A DNA stretch of 64,000 nt from Cristatella mucedo (Eukaryota > Bryozoa > Phylactolaemata > Cristatellidae): assembly GCA_009760855.2 (NCBI GenBank), contig WPIO01000070.1, positions 1,065,501 through 1,129,500 on the forward strand. Reading direction: 5' to 3'. Below, piece by piece: positions 10,882 to 21,796 of the stretch. The translations under genes were made by a program, and so were the position numbers. How positions within the stretch are numbered: the first letter of the stretch is position 1; each line of letters starts with the position of its first letter. The notes beneath the pieces are model-generated. The model worked only from the letters and a program-made list of their open reading frames with translations, did not search any database and was not told the origin of the DNA.

Positions 10882-12099
10882 ACTTCGGCTTTCTAAGGCG
10901 TACATCGAGCCTCCAGGTCATTGACCTCATTTAGTGCTTCAATCTGGTTTGTCCCAGTTGGTCAAAGTTAAAGTGCTTGACTTCGACGGCCGTGGGCTCG
11001 GGGGCTCGAGCACTGCGGCATCTGCGGAGCGCGCGGATTGAGATTAAGTTATCTTTTGACGGTATACAAATGAATTGGATATATTTTTTATATATATTTT
11101 ATTGAACCGTAGCCTGCAAGTGTCACATTGGTGACCCTTGATCACCTTTGGCGTTTTCTAGATTAGCAGCGAGCAGGTTCAGTCGTGCCGCCGTAATTAG
11201 CATGCGAAAGTTCCTGCTTGTTAGTACTTAACCAAAGCTAAACATCTTACTACACTTACTTAGCCTACCGACTGTCAACATGTTTTAGTTCCAAAAACAG
11301 TGACACTAATCTATGCTTCGAACATCGTTTATTTGCATGGGCCAGATTAATGGCGCTCTGAATAGGCGCAGTCCACAATTCAATCAGATGCTCACTAGCT
11401 GTATGTATTATCCCCGAGCTTTTGTTGGAATACGGTGTTTCATAATTCCCTCAAGTGCGGTTTGGTCTGCAATTTGCTTCAAGCTTCGTTAAGCACTGCT
11501 CGCTTCTTAAATTCCCGAGGTTGCGTAGCAGCGTAGATTTTTCTGAATCCCAAGTTTTAGCCGAGTACTAGCGCACAGTCGATTGAGTCCTCGCGTTCGA
11601 TTTCTCTCCAGGCAGAGCTTGTCCTTGACCCGTCCAGCTCGAACGGCACGCTCAACTAGCAGTGCTGAACAATACAGTCAAAAGAGCCGAGACTAGCGCA
11701 CACGTCGCCGAATGTTGAAACGCATTGCAGCGGGGCCGGAACTTAATTGCCTCGCCGAGAAACCCAGCGAATCGTAACCGGCGCTAGCCATTGTTACTAG
11801 CCACTGATGCTGACTGGCGAAGCTGGCGTTTCGAAGCATGGCATACGAATTCGTAGCTATGACAACAGATAAGATCGGTATGCCGACGGCAGCAGAGCGC
11901 AGCAGCAATCAAGAGCTCCAGCCCAAATCTTAATTTCATTGGTTCACGTCGTCTATTCGACAGCCGCATAGGGGCCACATTTGTAGAGCCTTACCTTCGG
12001 CGTACCACTCACTTCGAAACCTGAAGTGCTACTGACAAGACCATTAATTATACATCATGAAATATCCTGTTCCTCCTGGCTATAGATCAATGTAACGTA
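10882..12099. other. Unassigned intergenic DNA
   Basis: No exon or named repeat recognised. There is an A/T-rich patch at 11060-11105. Confidence 0.4.
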
Positions 12100-12410
12100 A
12101 TGTATCTCCGTCGATAATTCCACAAAGCCATAAAGACTGTGTGGTTGTTACGAAGAAGAGTTTTGTATAGCGCATTCACAGCCTAAGCGGCTTTCGGTTC
12201 GCATTCGGTAGCCAACAGACTTCGTCTCACGCAACAAAGAGAAAGTGGGAAGCATAGCAGAATCAGGAGAGCAGTTGAGGTAGTGATTAGCGTGGAAGCA
12301 GTGGCGGGCCTTGTGGGTCAACGTAAGAACTTTGCTCTGTATCCGTTGATCAACCGGCATCCATCCTAGCTCTTTTAGCAAAGGAGACACGTACGCAAAC
12401 CTCTTAGACT
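12100..12410 (-). mobile_element. LINE-B 3' end
   Basis: The minus-strand translation gives MSPLLKELGWMPVDQRIQSK and later FSLLRETKSVGYRMRTESRL, both LINE-B C-terminal sequences, then the LINE-B 3' UTR to 12100. Confidence 0.75.
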
Positions 12411-12747
12411 TGAAGACTTTAAAACATACGGGTCGTGGGTTTGATAGCCGAGCTGTCAGATAGCAGAGCGAACGCAGGATGCAGGAAGGAAGGTTCTCAC
12501 CGACACGTCACCGCAGAAGGCGTTAGCCGGTAGGTGTCGACTGATGGCGACATCGCACCTTATGCTAAGCTGGTCCGGTTTTGTGTAGCATATCCGAGGA
12601 CAACTCATACCGCTAACTGTTCTAAGTCTGTAATAATCGGGCTGATGTGGTATGGTAAAATGTTAATAGAGCAAGGCAGACTGATAACTGATAACGTCCC
12701 CTGACTGACTGGTGCTACATTGGAAGCGCTAGGAAAACGCACCTCGT

Positions 12748-12823
12748 CATATAATCCAATCATATAATCCAATCACATAATCCAATCATATAATCCAATC
12801 ACATAATCCAATCGTATAATTCA
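12748..12823 (+). repeat. 13-bp minisatellite
   Basis: About six tandem copies of ATATAATCCAATC with A/G variation at one position. Confidence 0.85.
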
Positions 12824-12827
12824 ACGA

Positions 12828-12985
12828 AATCTTTTGAAGATCGGGTCTTCAGTTTGCTGCACCAATTGTCTGGAAATTGCTTCCGGCTAATGTCTAACAA
12901 CCTGCATTGATCTTATAAGTCTCACTCTATACGAAGCGTCTGTTCCGCTCAGCTATCCCTGCGTCGCGGTGCACTTGTTTTTTCA
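12828..12985 (+). mobile_element. LINE-C C-terminal remnant
   Basis: Carries degenerate words of a LINE C-terminal tail (equivalents of SFGDRxF..APxVWNxLP) differing from both LINE-A and LINE-B. It resembles the stretches at 41335-41480 and 55350-55480. Confidence 0.4.
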
Positions 12986-13056
12986 AGTTCTTGTTGTGCG
13001 TTCTGGCGTGCTTACCTTTGCATGATCAAGTGCATGGTACTAACAAGGGATTCTAC

Positions 13057-13093
13057 AAGCTGACCACGTGGGCATGGAACACGTGGTCAGCTT
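13057..13093. repeat. Perfect 14-bp hairpin
   Basis: AAGCTGACCACGTG at 13057-13070 and its exact reverse complement at 13080-13093, with a 9-base loop. Each arm contains the E-box CACGTG. Confidence 0.85.
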
Positions 13094-13619
13094 TTGCATG
13101 CACGTCGAAGCGAGATCCCGTGCTTGTACCCGTCGTTAGCACTTGCGGCTATTGCTTCTCTTGCAGCGAGTTTTAAAGCACTTTTAAGTAAATTAAATTC
13201 TCAAGGGGTGCCTTATAAAAGGCGCATAACGTAGGCAGACTTGAATATGGAGAAGATGTGGTATCTAGCGGAAGATCACTTTGCAACGGGGCGCCCAGAT
13301 TACACGCAGCCGCTACAGGAGATAAGCAGGACGTGCCCGTTTTAAGGATTAGTTTGAATCTCCGAGTAATAATGTTTTTCCCATAACCAGTAAGATGTTT
13401 TGATTTCAGAAAAGTTGCTGCAACCCAATAGCGAACGATATGAATTCATGCTGCAAGAGTGATTGGTGTCTTGGAATGCAGGGAGGAATCCTCAGGCTCA
13501 GTGTCACGTGCATAGCGACGAATCCCTAGTTGTGCTTTGGCGATTGAATCGGCAAAAGAACTGGTAAAAATTGGGAAAGAAAGTGGAACTAAAACAGATA
13601 CCAGAGGTAAAATTAAAGG

Positions 13620-13755
13620 TTAGCTAATTCAGCTGCCTCATTTTATATGCGCTTTCCGTGGGCAATACAGGATGACCTAATTGAGGGCTCGAACCCTCGA
13701 CCTAGGCTGTGAAGAGCGTGAACCTTCCCACTGGGTTAAGACGCCCGATACTTCA
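13620..13755 (-). mobile_element. SINE T2
   Basis: The minus strand has a tRNA-like head with a B-box-like GGGTTCGAGCCC and a tail ending GAGGCAGCTGAATTAGCT, the T2 hallmark. Confidence 0.65.
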
Positions 13756-13759
13756 GAGA

Positions 13760-14780
13760 CTCACCGGATGACCCTTGGCCGTGGACATCTGTGCTTCGAA
13801 ATATTTCACTGAGACAGTACCTACACCAGCGCCAGTGATGCCCTGGTGAGATTTTTGCCCTTTGGAAAGACTTGGGGATGAAAGGTATCAAAACCTGAAT
13901 AGAGATCTAGAAGAAAAATATAATATACAATAAATATCCAGTATCAGAGACTTGGCGAACCACAGGTGAGATACGAAAGTGAGCATGTACAGAAAAATCC
14001 GTGATCTTTTTCATGCTGCGCTGCAAACAAAGTCGTCTAGAATTTGCAGCTTAGTAGTAAATCGCGGTGAGTCGTTTGTACCCTCTACGCAGATGCACTC
14101 GCAAATTAGCCTTGACCTATGCTTGCCTTCTGAAAAGCAGACCTACTAATTCAGCAATACAATATATCAGGAAATACAGTTTGATATTTATTTGAAACGT
14201 GCGGCAGCAGCTGCTGACCGCAAGACCACAGCTAAATTTTGTGAGTACAGCGCCAATAGCGAGAAGAAGTGGGGTACAATAACGCGACGTTAACATGGAG
14301 TAACGCGAGGTTAACCTGGAGCCAGCAGCAGGGATTTACAGGGCCAAGCACCGTGCGGCTGGTAGCTTATTGTGCATCAGCGTAGCGCTGTCGCCGCCCG
14401 TGGTACATTTCGCTACAACTTCACTGGAGCACTTTCTGCATGCAGAAGCCACCACCGCTGCTGTTTGCCGTAGCTTCGAGCTGGAGCGCTGGGAGAGCTC
14501 TACGTCACATCCGCCGCGAGAAGGAGGCGAGGAGCGAACGCTCCGCTGCACCCTTCTGACTGAGACTTCCGGCTAGCGATAGGCAGGAAGACGATGCTGC
14601 CAACTTTACGTCACTGGCGCCATGTATCACAAACTTATTCCTTAATGTATACTTTCTCTTCGTCGATATTGCGGTAGAGTAACGAGGCGAACGCAACTGC
14701 AAGGATCTAAAAAGAAGCGAGACGTGAAGGTTTAATCGTCACCATCGGCAGCTGTGCTGAAGCAGAAAGAATCAATTTCT
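13760..14780. other. Unassigned intergenic DNA
   Basis: No exon recognised. A sequence near 13800-13900 resembles a much-decayed LINE-A interior on the minus strand (GCCAGTGATGCCC...GGTATCAAAA). Confidence 0.35.
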
Positions 14781-14784
14781 CACA

Positions 14785-14955
14785 GACGTTGATTTAACAG
14801 CCTCATTTATGTGGCGGCAGAAGTGCCTTCATGGCTATTAACATCGCTTGCAGTGAACAATAAAGGATGGCCCACTGCAAAGCTCGACCCCAGGACCTGA
14901 GCCGTGAAGAGCGAGCACCCGATCTCATCGGCTAAGACCCAGCGGCAATGCTTGC
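14785..14955 (-). mobile_element. SINE T2
   Basis: Reverse complement follows the T2 order: tRNA-like head, B-box region, GGGC.ATC block, GCxATTG-rich middle, then AATGAGGCTGTTAAATC tail. Confidence 0.7.
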
Positions 14956-15002
14956 AGGCACGGGTTGAGACTTATTCTGCTTTAACTGCCTAAAAAGCCT
15001 CC

Positions 15003-15082
15003 TTTACGGCGTATGTAAAGTGCCTAGAAAGAGATTAACTTCTCTGAGGGTGCTATACAAACGTATTAGTATTACTATTAAA
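15003..15082 (+). mobile_element. LINE-A 3' tail
   Basis: The terminal stem AAAGTGCC..AGAGA..TCTCT..GGGTGCT with an ATT-type tail. The G/T wobble changes keep the stem pairable. Confidence 0.65.
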
Positions 15083-15231
15083 AATGCTATATTATTTACA
15101 CACATCATGCCACTATACTACATACCATGAAGATGGGTGGCCGGCTTTGTGCATGCAGTCCCGATACCACAGAGAATAGACGAGTGCCAGGGACTGTAAC
15201 GAGTGCGACTGCGATATTTGTACTGAAAGGG

Positions 15232-15318
15232 ACAGCAAAGTGAAAGTGAATGCAAAGTGAAAGTGAATGCAAAGTGAAAGTGACTGCAAAGTGAAAGCGA
15301 ATGAAAAGTAAAAGTGAT
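15232..15318 (+). repeat. 18-bp tandem repeat
   Basis: About four and a half copies of GCAAAGTGAAAGTGAATG. The unit is itself built from AAGTGA sub-repeats. Confidence 0.85.
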
Positions 15319-15399
15319 TTACAAAAAACAGGGTATGTGCAGAGCCACTTCAAAGCTCGCTAGAAGTGGTCGTCTATGCCATACGGCAGATAGTAGCTG

Positions 15400-17686
15400 C
15401 AACAGATGGTAAACGCTTTGGCGTTCCTTTAAATGTCTCTCTTCTTTATAACAGGCGATAATAGCGACCGCAGCAAAACTAGTGCAGCATCCGTGGATTT
15501 TGTTGGCTTGTTCGTGTATTGTACGGGCTTAGAAAATGACCGGATGTACAGGCGATTTGTGCATTGGAGCCTATTGACGCATTTCTAGATAGGAGCTGCT
15601 AAACGATACTAGCCTAGAAAATGTACAGACATACAGGCGCATAGGAGCACTATTATGTCGCTTACTCGGGAAATGTGGTAGACATAACTGGCCTGCCTTA
15701 AGTCTCAGTTTCGTCGATACGGCAAATAGCATAACCCGTTGGCGAAATTCCAAAAATGGATTAGAACGTAACATTGCTATGCAAGTGGAATAAGGCGGCT
15801 GTTGCCAAAATTATGACCATTTCATCTTGAGCTGATGACGATGGCATATCTAGAGAATTAAGATCACAAACGCTTCGCAGCTCGTTCTGACGTAAGCCAC
15901 CATAGTTTCTACCTGTCCAGAGAGCTAATGTTCGCGGACTGGCGCTTGCTTATGCATAGCTTGCATGCTTGCTTATGCATGCCCTTTGTCGCAGCATGCT
16001 GAGGCGACACTAGGGAGCTGGGCTGGCCGCGGCGGCGGCGGCAGCGGCGGGCCAGTCCAGCTGAATCAGCTCGTCTCACTTGTGCCACCATTTCGTCCAT
16101 CCATTTGTATATAGTAAGAGCTGCACGCAAGGCAGCAATTTACTGGTGGCAGCCGCACCTGGCTTGACCGCCGCCTGCTTGCCCACCTGTCCCCCACATG
16201 CCCACCTGTCTGCCACCTGCTTGCCCAGCTTAAGAGTGCCCTTCTCTCACCGGTCCCGGCAAAAGGACGCTTACACCTGTATACAGGCGAGCCACCTGTC
16301 CAACGCTTGTCAGCACCCACCGCCTGGGCTGAGATTGGGTTCGAGAGATGCACATGGACCTATCCATTACGGGGCCGTCTGAACGAAGATCCACTCCAGG
16401 TCAATGTCCAGAGAACTCAGGCAAGGCTACATGCACGCCTCTGATTAAGCCAATGGAGATGGTTCAATTGCTGGTGCAACTTGATCGATGCGCTAGGCGA
16501 AGGAAATCGGGGCATTAGGAAGGGGGGCTGCTGCTTGCACAAGGGGGGCTGCAGGGCGTGGGGGGGCTGCGAATTCAAGCAGCCGTGGGACCGCCATTTG
16601 ATACCAGATTATGATCCTGGCATTTGATCCCGGATTTTGATGTTCGGCTGGTTAAAGAGATGCGTCCGGGAGTCGCAGCGGGTGGTGCAAGCTCGAGTTG
16701 GGGGGGGGGAAAGGCTTGATCACGTGGGATGGGCTGGAGGGGGCTGGGTCATGTTACTCATTGCTAGCCGGAAGATGCGAAGTCAGTACATTCATTTCGA
16801 ATGCAGATGCAGAAACGTGGCTACAATGAAATTCTTTTTTCGTCCGCTTTGCATGTAGCCTGAACCTGGTTCGGAGTCTGCTCGTTGCTACGTAAAACCG
16901 TTTGCTAACTCAAACGGACAAGAACTTTTTTAAGCGTCCAGATGGATATAACGAGGATGCTGGAAAAGCTCGGTGGCAAATAAAAAGGGGGCCAGGGGGT
17001 TGGCGAAGGATTCCCAGCTGCGAATGGCTAATACTTGTGGCCCAAGTCACTGGCGAATGTCGCAACCGTGAAGAAAGTGACCGTCGGCGAAAAGTCAAGA
17101 AAGCAAGCAATTGGAACGAGCTGCCATTAGTGATGTCTCTGTACGTTACAAATATATTAATTAAAACAAGTATGAACTTGAGCTTCTTACGGCTGTTCGC
17201 TCATGCTTTAAACTCGCCAGCAAGTGGAGCTTTCGGTATTCTAGGTAACAAAATATCAAAGCGAGTGGGCGTGGTTCACAGGCTTTGTAGCCCGGCGGGT
17301 ACCCGAGTTAGCTGTCCTCTCATTCGGAAGCAATTGTCCACTGCAAGTGGCGTCAATAGCCATTAGGGCGCTTCTGCCGCTATATCAATGTATCCCCATA
17401 TGTAACTCCACAAGGCCTACATGCATCATGGAAGCGAGTTTCAGTCTAGGACACGGCCGTTGAATAAGCAAATGTTCAACTTTTTTGAGGAGGCAGAGCT
17501 GAGGAGAGTACCCCTATACAACCCAGACCAAAAAAGACATCGAATAATTGTTCACAGAGCTTGGTCTCAACAAGTGTAAAGCCAAGCTTTTCACGTCTCA
17601 GATGAAGCTATGATGGCTACACTGCAGTGGATGCAAGTTCGCGAAAGTCGCAGACCGAAGGAAGTAAACGTCGCCAAGCTCGGGCA
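15400..17686. other. Tetraspanin 3' flank, otherwise unassigned
   Basis: The tetraspanin 3' UTR must begin at the right end, but no canonical minus-strand AATAAA was seen within about 300 bases of the stop. A GGC-rich run is at 16027-16050, a short CCCACCTG-type repeat at 16180-16225 and G runs at 16556-16710. No exon recognised. Confidence 0.4.
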
Positions 17687-17791
17687 TTATTCTCCCTCCA
17701 GCTTCTTCGCCGTTAGAAGTAGGCCGGCTCTGTCTGGTTCAGCCGGAATTTGACCAGTCTGAAGTTTGAGGCAGGCAATAGTAATCGTCAG
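17687..17791 (-). CDS. Tetraspanin exon 7 (end of TM4, cytoplasmic tail, stop)
   Basis: Follows a strong acceptor (CTCATTCTCACAG) and continues TM4 in frame: exon 6 ends in ...ITVVE and this exon begins LTITIACLKL, as expected for the second half of a tetraspanin TM4. The remaining 24 residues form a short polar tail ending KKLEGE, then TAA at 17689-17687. It lies about 7 kb from exon 6, so it is the least certain of the seven exons. Phase, hydrophobic continuity and the acceptor all agree. Confidence 0.72.
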   Translation of the reverse strand: MTITIACLKLQTGQIPAEPDRAGLLLTAKKLEGE

Positions 17792-18286
17792 CTGTGAGAA
17801 TGAGCAGCACCGCTTCATGAACTGCTCATCCTGCAGCCTCAATGTCGTGCTGCTGATGAGCAACGGAAACAAATGCCCACGCCCGTCCTCCGTCTCGCTC
17901 TAGCGCACGTCAAAGAGGGTTATAAATGCATCAAGATCTTGGTGGCCACCTCGAGGTAGAATGAGTTCGGCTGGAAGGTCATCGGACACATAAAAATGGT
18001 GGCTTTACTGATGGACCGCGGCGTCTTTAAAAGGTTTCTTTCTCTTTAAAAAAAGGTTGCAAAATTATTCTGCAGCCACGATTGTCTGCTACAAGCCTCG
18101 CAGTTGCCACATTTCAGAACTGCTCACCCGACCCGACTGGCTCCCCACCAAGTAGTGTAACGACTTCGAGGTCGAAGTCGCTCACTTTAAAGCTCCTGGA
18201 TTCTCACAATCCAGCCCCTGTCTCTCCCGAAATACTATCCAGGCATTCCAGTACCACCGCCATCGTTTCGTCGCTTCGATGCTTCG

Positions 18287-18332
18287 AATCAAATCGATCG
18301 ATCGATTGATCGATCGATCAATCAAATCGATC
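18287..18332. repeat. (GATC)n-type simple repeat
   Basis: Repeated CGAT/GATC with ATCA variants, strongly self-complementary. Lies in tetraspanin intron 6. Confidence 0.8.
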
Positions 18333-18802
18333 TCAGAATCAGTCGGATACCTTTAGGCCTTTAGTTCGCATGCTCGCAAGGCTCGCAAGATTCGTGTGTT
18401 CGCGCAAAGCCTGAAATCTTTAACTCCCGACTGACGTCAACAAATAGCACCCGATGATGTGACGATATTTTAAAGGGGAACGTTAAGAAAATACTTGAAA
18501 ACTTTGTCCGACGATAGAACACGTGTTTACTGATTTTTGCATCATACGCGACTTGCATCCCAACTTTCCGAACCTCGGTAGATCGTAATATGTGTGCTTG
18601 AAGCTTGTTGAGGTGCATTCTCGTGACTTTTATACAGCTTCATTTCCGCGGTCGGTTGGTGTCTCGTAAATTCCATAACTCGGGCAATAATTCAAACATC
18701 GGAGTGAAATTTGAAATGCGAGTTCAGCACTGCTTGCTTCAAATGAGGCAACAATGGCTTCCGATTTCGGCTGGATACAGCTTGTTCTACTTGTCCACGA
18801 TT

Positions 18803-19377
18803 AATAATAATAATAATACGTATGATATAGTGCCCTCAGAGAACTCAATCTTTTTCTACGCACTTTACATCTGCTGCAAAGGAAGCACGATCGAATGGTT
18901 AGTGCTAGTGTGCTCAATAAACAACAAGAATAACATGGTTAACGGTGACATGCACTGGGTCAGCATGCAATTGTTGTTAGTGGCACATGCTCAGTGTCAG
19001 CACGAAGTAGCACATAAAAGACGAATCACAGGGACCCACTCAATGCTGTGATAAATATGTGCGTTTTTAGTTTCTTTTTAAATGTTGTCAAGTCAGGAGA
19101 TGTCGTGATGAAAGTCGGGAGTTATTTTCAGGCTTTGGGAGCATACTAACTAAATGCACGGTCTCCAAAGGATTTGAGATTGGTACGAGGTATGGATAAA
19201 CAGTTAGATTCCGAAAAGCGAGTGGTACGATGCTTTGGCCTGTTGGGGGAATAAATCTGATAGGTAGGCTGGAGCAAAAGAATGAAGGGACCTGAAAATA
19301 AGTGACAAAACCTTGAAGTCGATGCGTTGCTTGACTGGGAGCCAGTGCAGGTCGACGAGAAATGGTGTGACTCCTTA
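18803..19377 (-). mobile_element. LINE-A variant, 3' end
   Basis: Minus-strand reading runs from the LINE-A C-terminal domain through the 3' UTR to the tail (AATAAT at 18803). It ends abruptly at 19377 where a LINE-B begins on the opposite strand. Confidence 0.75.
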
Positions 19378-20291
19378 AGATGCGCCGTGTTAAGCGCAGG
19401 CTGGAACGTCGTTTCAAGAAATCGGGGTCTGAGGCAGACCTAGTCAATTTTAAAGACTTCCTTCGAGTTTACACACGAAAGCTTAAAAAAGCCAGGGCTT
19501 CTTTTTTCATTAGAAAACTGAATTCCTGCCAGTCGGACACTAAACAGATTTATAAGACCGTAAACCATTTACTGGCCAATGCTGTCAGGTCTGACTCCCC
19601 AGATATTAAGGGCTCAGCCGAAAAGTTTTCAGCCTTCTTTACTGAAAAAATTGTGCACATTCGTGCCTCCATTAAGCCCCCTCCGACCAAAGCAATCGCC
19701 GTTCCTCAACCTGTGACCTTTCTTAAAAGGTTCTCTGATGTTTCTGCCTGTGATGTGGCTGCCTTAATAAGGTCTAGCAAAAAGAGCTCGTCTCCTGAAG
19801 ACCCTATACCTTCATCTCTGTGGTCTTCACTTGCAGACCAACTTAGCCCTGACATAACCAAGATTTTTAATGCTTCTTTGGGAAAAGGGGTCGTCCCCAA
19901 GTCCTTCAAATCGGCAATCGTTAGACCTATTCTTAAAAAGCCTGGATTAGACACAGAGGTCCTAGCAAACTATCGTCCAGTTTCCCTTCTTCCATTCTTA
20001 TCAAAGATTCTTGAAAAAATTGTTGCTAAGCAGCTAGTTGAACATATTGAAAATAATGGAATGTCAGAAACATTTCAATCAGGTTTCAAGAGGCAGCACT
20101 CTACTGAAACTGCTCTCCTCCGTGTTAACAATGACATTCTACGTGGCAACGACGACGGGAATGTCACTGCCCTAGCTCTGCTAGATCTGTCTGCTGCCTT
20201 CGACACCATTGATCACGAAGTTCTGCTTGAACGATTGAGAACAACGATCGGTCTGGCAGACGAAGCACTGGCTGGCGTGGTTTAAATCATA
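19378..20291 (+). mobile_element. LINE-B, 5' segment: linker and RT start
   Basis: A 301-codon open frame. It begins with a basic region, passes a helical linker, then enters the reverse transcriptase: NYRPVSLLPFLSKILEKI, FQSGFKRQHSTETALL and the catalytic-block LDLSAAFDTIDHEVLLERL. At about 20270 one or two bases are extra, after which the expected LAWFKSY reading appears in another frame. The element is then cut by an antisense LINE-A segment and resumes at 21797. It is 5'-truncated: no endonuclease domain is present. Confidence 0.85.
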
Positions 20292-21796
20292 CTATTAGGT
20301 CGGGAGGGAGTTCCAGGCTGTGGGAGCATACGAGCTAAATGCACGGTCTCCAAAGGATTTAAGGTTTGTACGAGGTATTTCTAGACTGTTGGATTCCGGA
20401 AAGCGAGTGGTACGATGCTTTGCCTGATGGGGTAGTATATCTGAAAGATAGGCTGGAGCCATAGAATGAAGAGACCTAAAAGTGAGCGACAAAACCTTGA
20501 AGTCAATCCGTTGCTTGACTGGTAACCAGTGCAGGTCGGCGAGAAGTGGAGTAATGTGGCAACTGCGACGCTCACGACAGACAAGCCTAGCTGCAGAGTT
20601 TTGCACCAGCTGCAATCGCCTGATCGCACATGCTGGTAGGCCAGTAAGCAGTGAGTTGCAGAAGTCGAGACGAGATGTCACGAATGCATGGACCAACTTG
20701 GACGTCGTATCCTTATCTAAACAAGCCCGAATTTTAGCAATGTTATGAAGCTGAAAATAGGCTGATTTGACTGTGGAGCTGATGTGGTCGTCTAACGAGA
20801 GGTCGCTTTGGAATATGACACCTAGATTTCGAGCTGATTCAACTGGAGATATGCTGGCAGAGCCAATTTTGAAAGTCAGCCTTTCCAATTTCTGAATAAC
20901 ACTAGGTTTGCCCATAACTAGTAAGTTAGTTTTATCATCGTTTAGTTTTAGAAAATTTGCTGCCATCTTTGATCGGATGTCATCAATGCATGCAGCAAGT
21001 GAGTTGAGAGAATTTGAGGTGCTCGAAGGCTGGGAGGGATCAAAGCAAAGGTACAACTGAGTGTCATCCGCATAGAAGTGAAAGCCTAGATTGTGCTTGG
21101 CAATCACATCAGCGAGAGGGAGAGTATAAACGGTGAAAAGGACCGGACCTAGCACAGAGCCCTGAGGTACTCCATATTTCAGAGGTACTTCAGATGATCT
21201 TTGTCCATTCACGTCAACACTCTGGAGTCTCCCACTGAGATAGGACCTGAACCACTGCAGAGCAGTGCCAGTGATGCCCAGGCGAGATGAGAGGCGCTCT
21301 AGAAGAACTTTGTGATCGACGGTATCAAAAGCTGCCGAAAGATCGAGCAAAACAAGAAGAGACACTCTACCCATGTCTGCATTCCCAAGTAGGTCGTTGT
21401 ATACCCGAAGCAATGCTGACTCTGTGGAGTGATTAGCTCTAAAGCCAGACTGGAACTTACTAGCAAGGTGTGAGGTTTCGATATACGAGTTCAGCTGGTC
21501 TGCCACGACCCGTTCCAGTGTCTTTGATAGGAATGGTAGAAGGGAGACTGGGCGGTAGTTGCTTAAGTTCTCTTGGTTTAGTGTAGCTTTCTTGAGAAGT
21601 GGCCTGACTACAGCTTTTTTGAAAGGTGCTGGGACCTGACATGAGGCTAATGACATATTAATGATGTTGGTTATGCATGGCAGCAGCAGATCAATGCAAC
21701 GTAGGAGCAGGACAGTGGGAATAGGGTCTAGTGGACTTGCTGTCTTCTTTGATTGAGATACGAGCTTTAGGATTACACCACTAGTGACCTGTTTAG
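20292..21796 (-). mobile_element. LINE-A internal segment nested in LINE-B
   Basis: Minus-strand reading is open for 453 codons (21656-20295) and extends upstream in frame to about 21797. It includes PLLKK..NYRPVSLLPFL, LDLSAAFDTVDHKVLLERL, YGVPQGSVLGPVLF and the catalytic [11 protein letters not shown], followed by the LINE-A C-terminal domain. This is the best-preserved LINE-A RT in the window. It stops at the TAWNSLPT point of the C-terminal domain: the final codons, 3' UTR, terminal stem and (ATT)n present in other copies are all missing, and the endonuclease domain is absent too. Confidence 0.85.
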
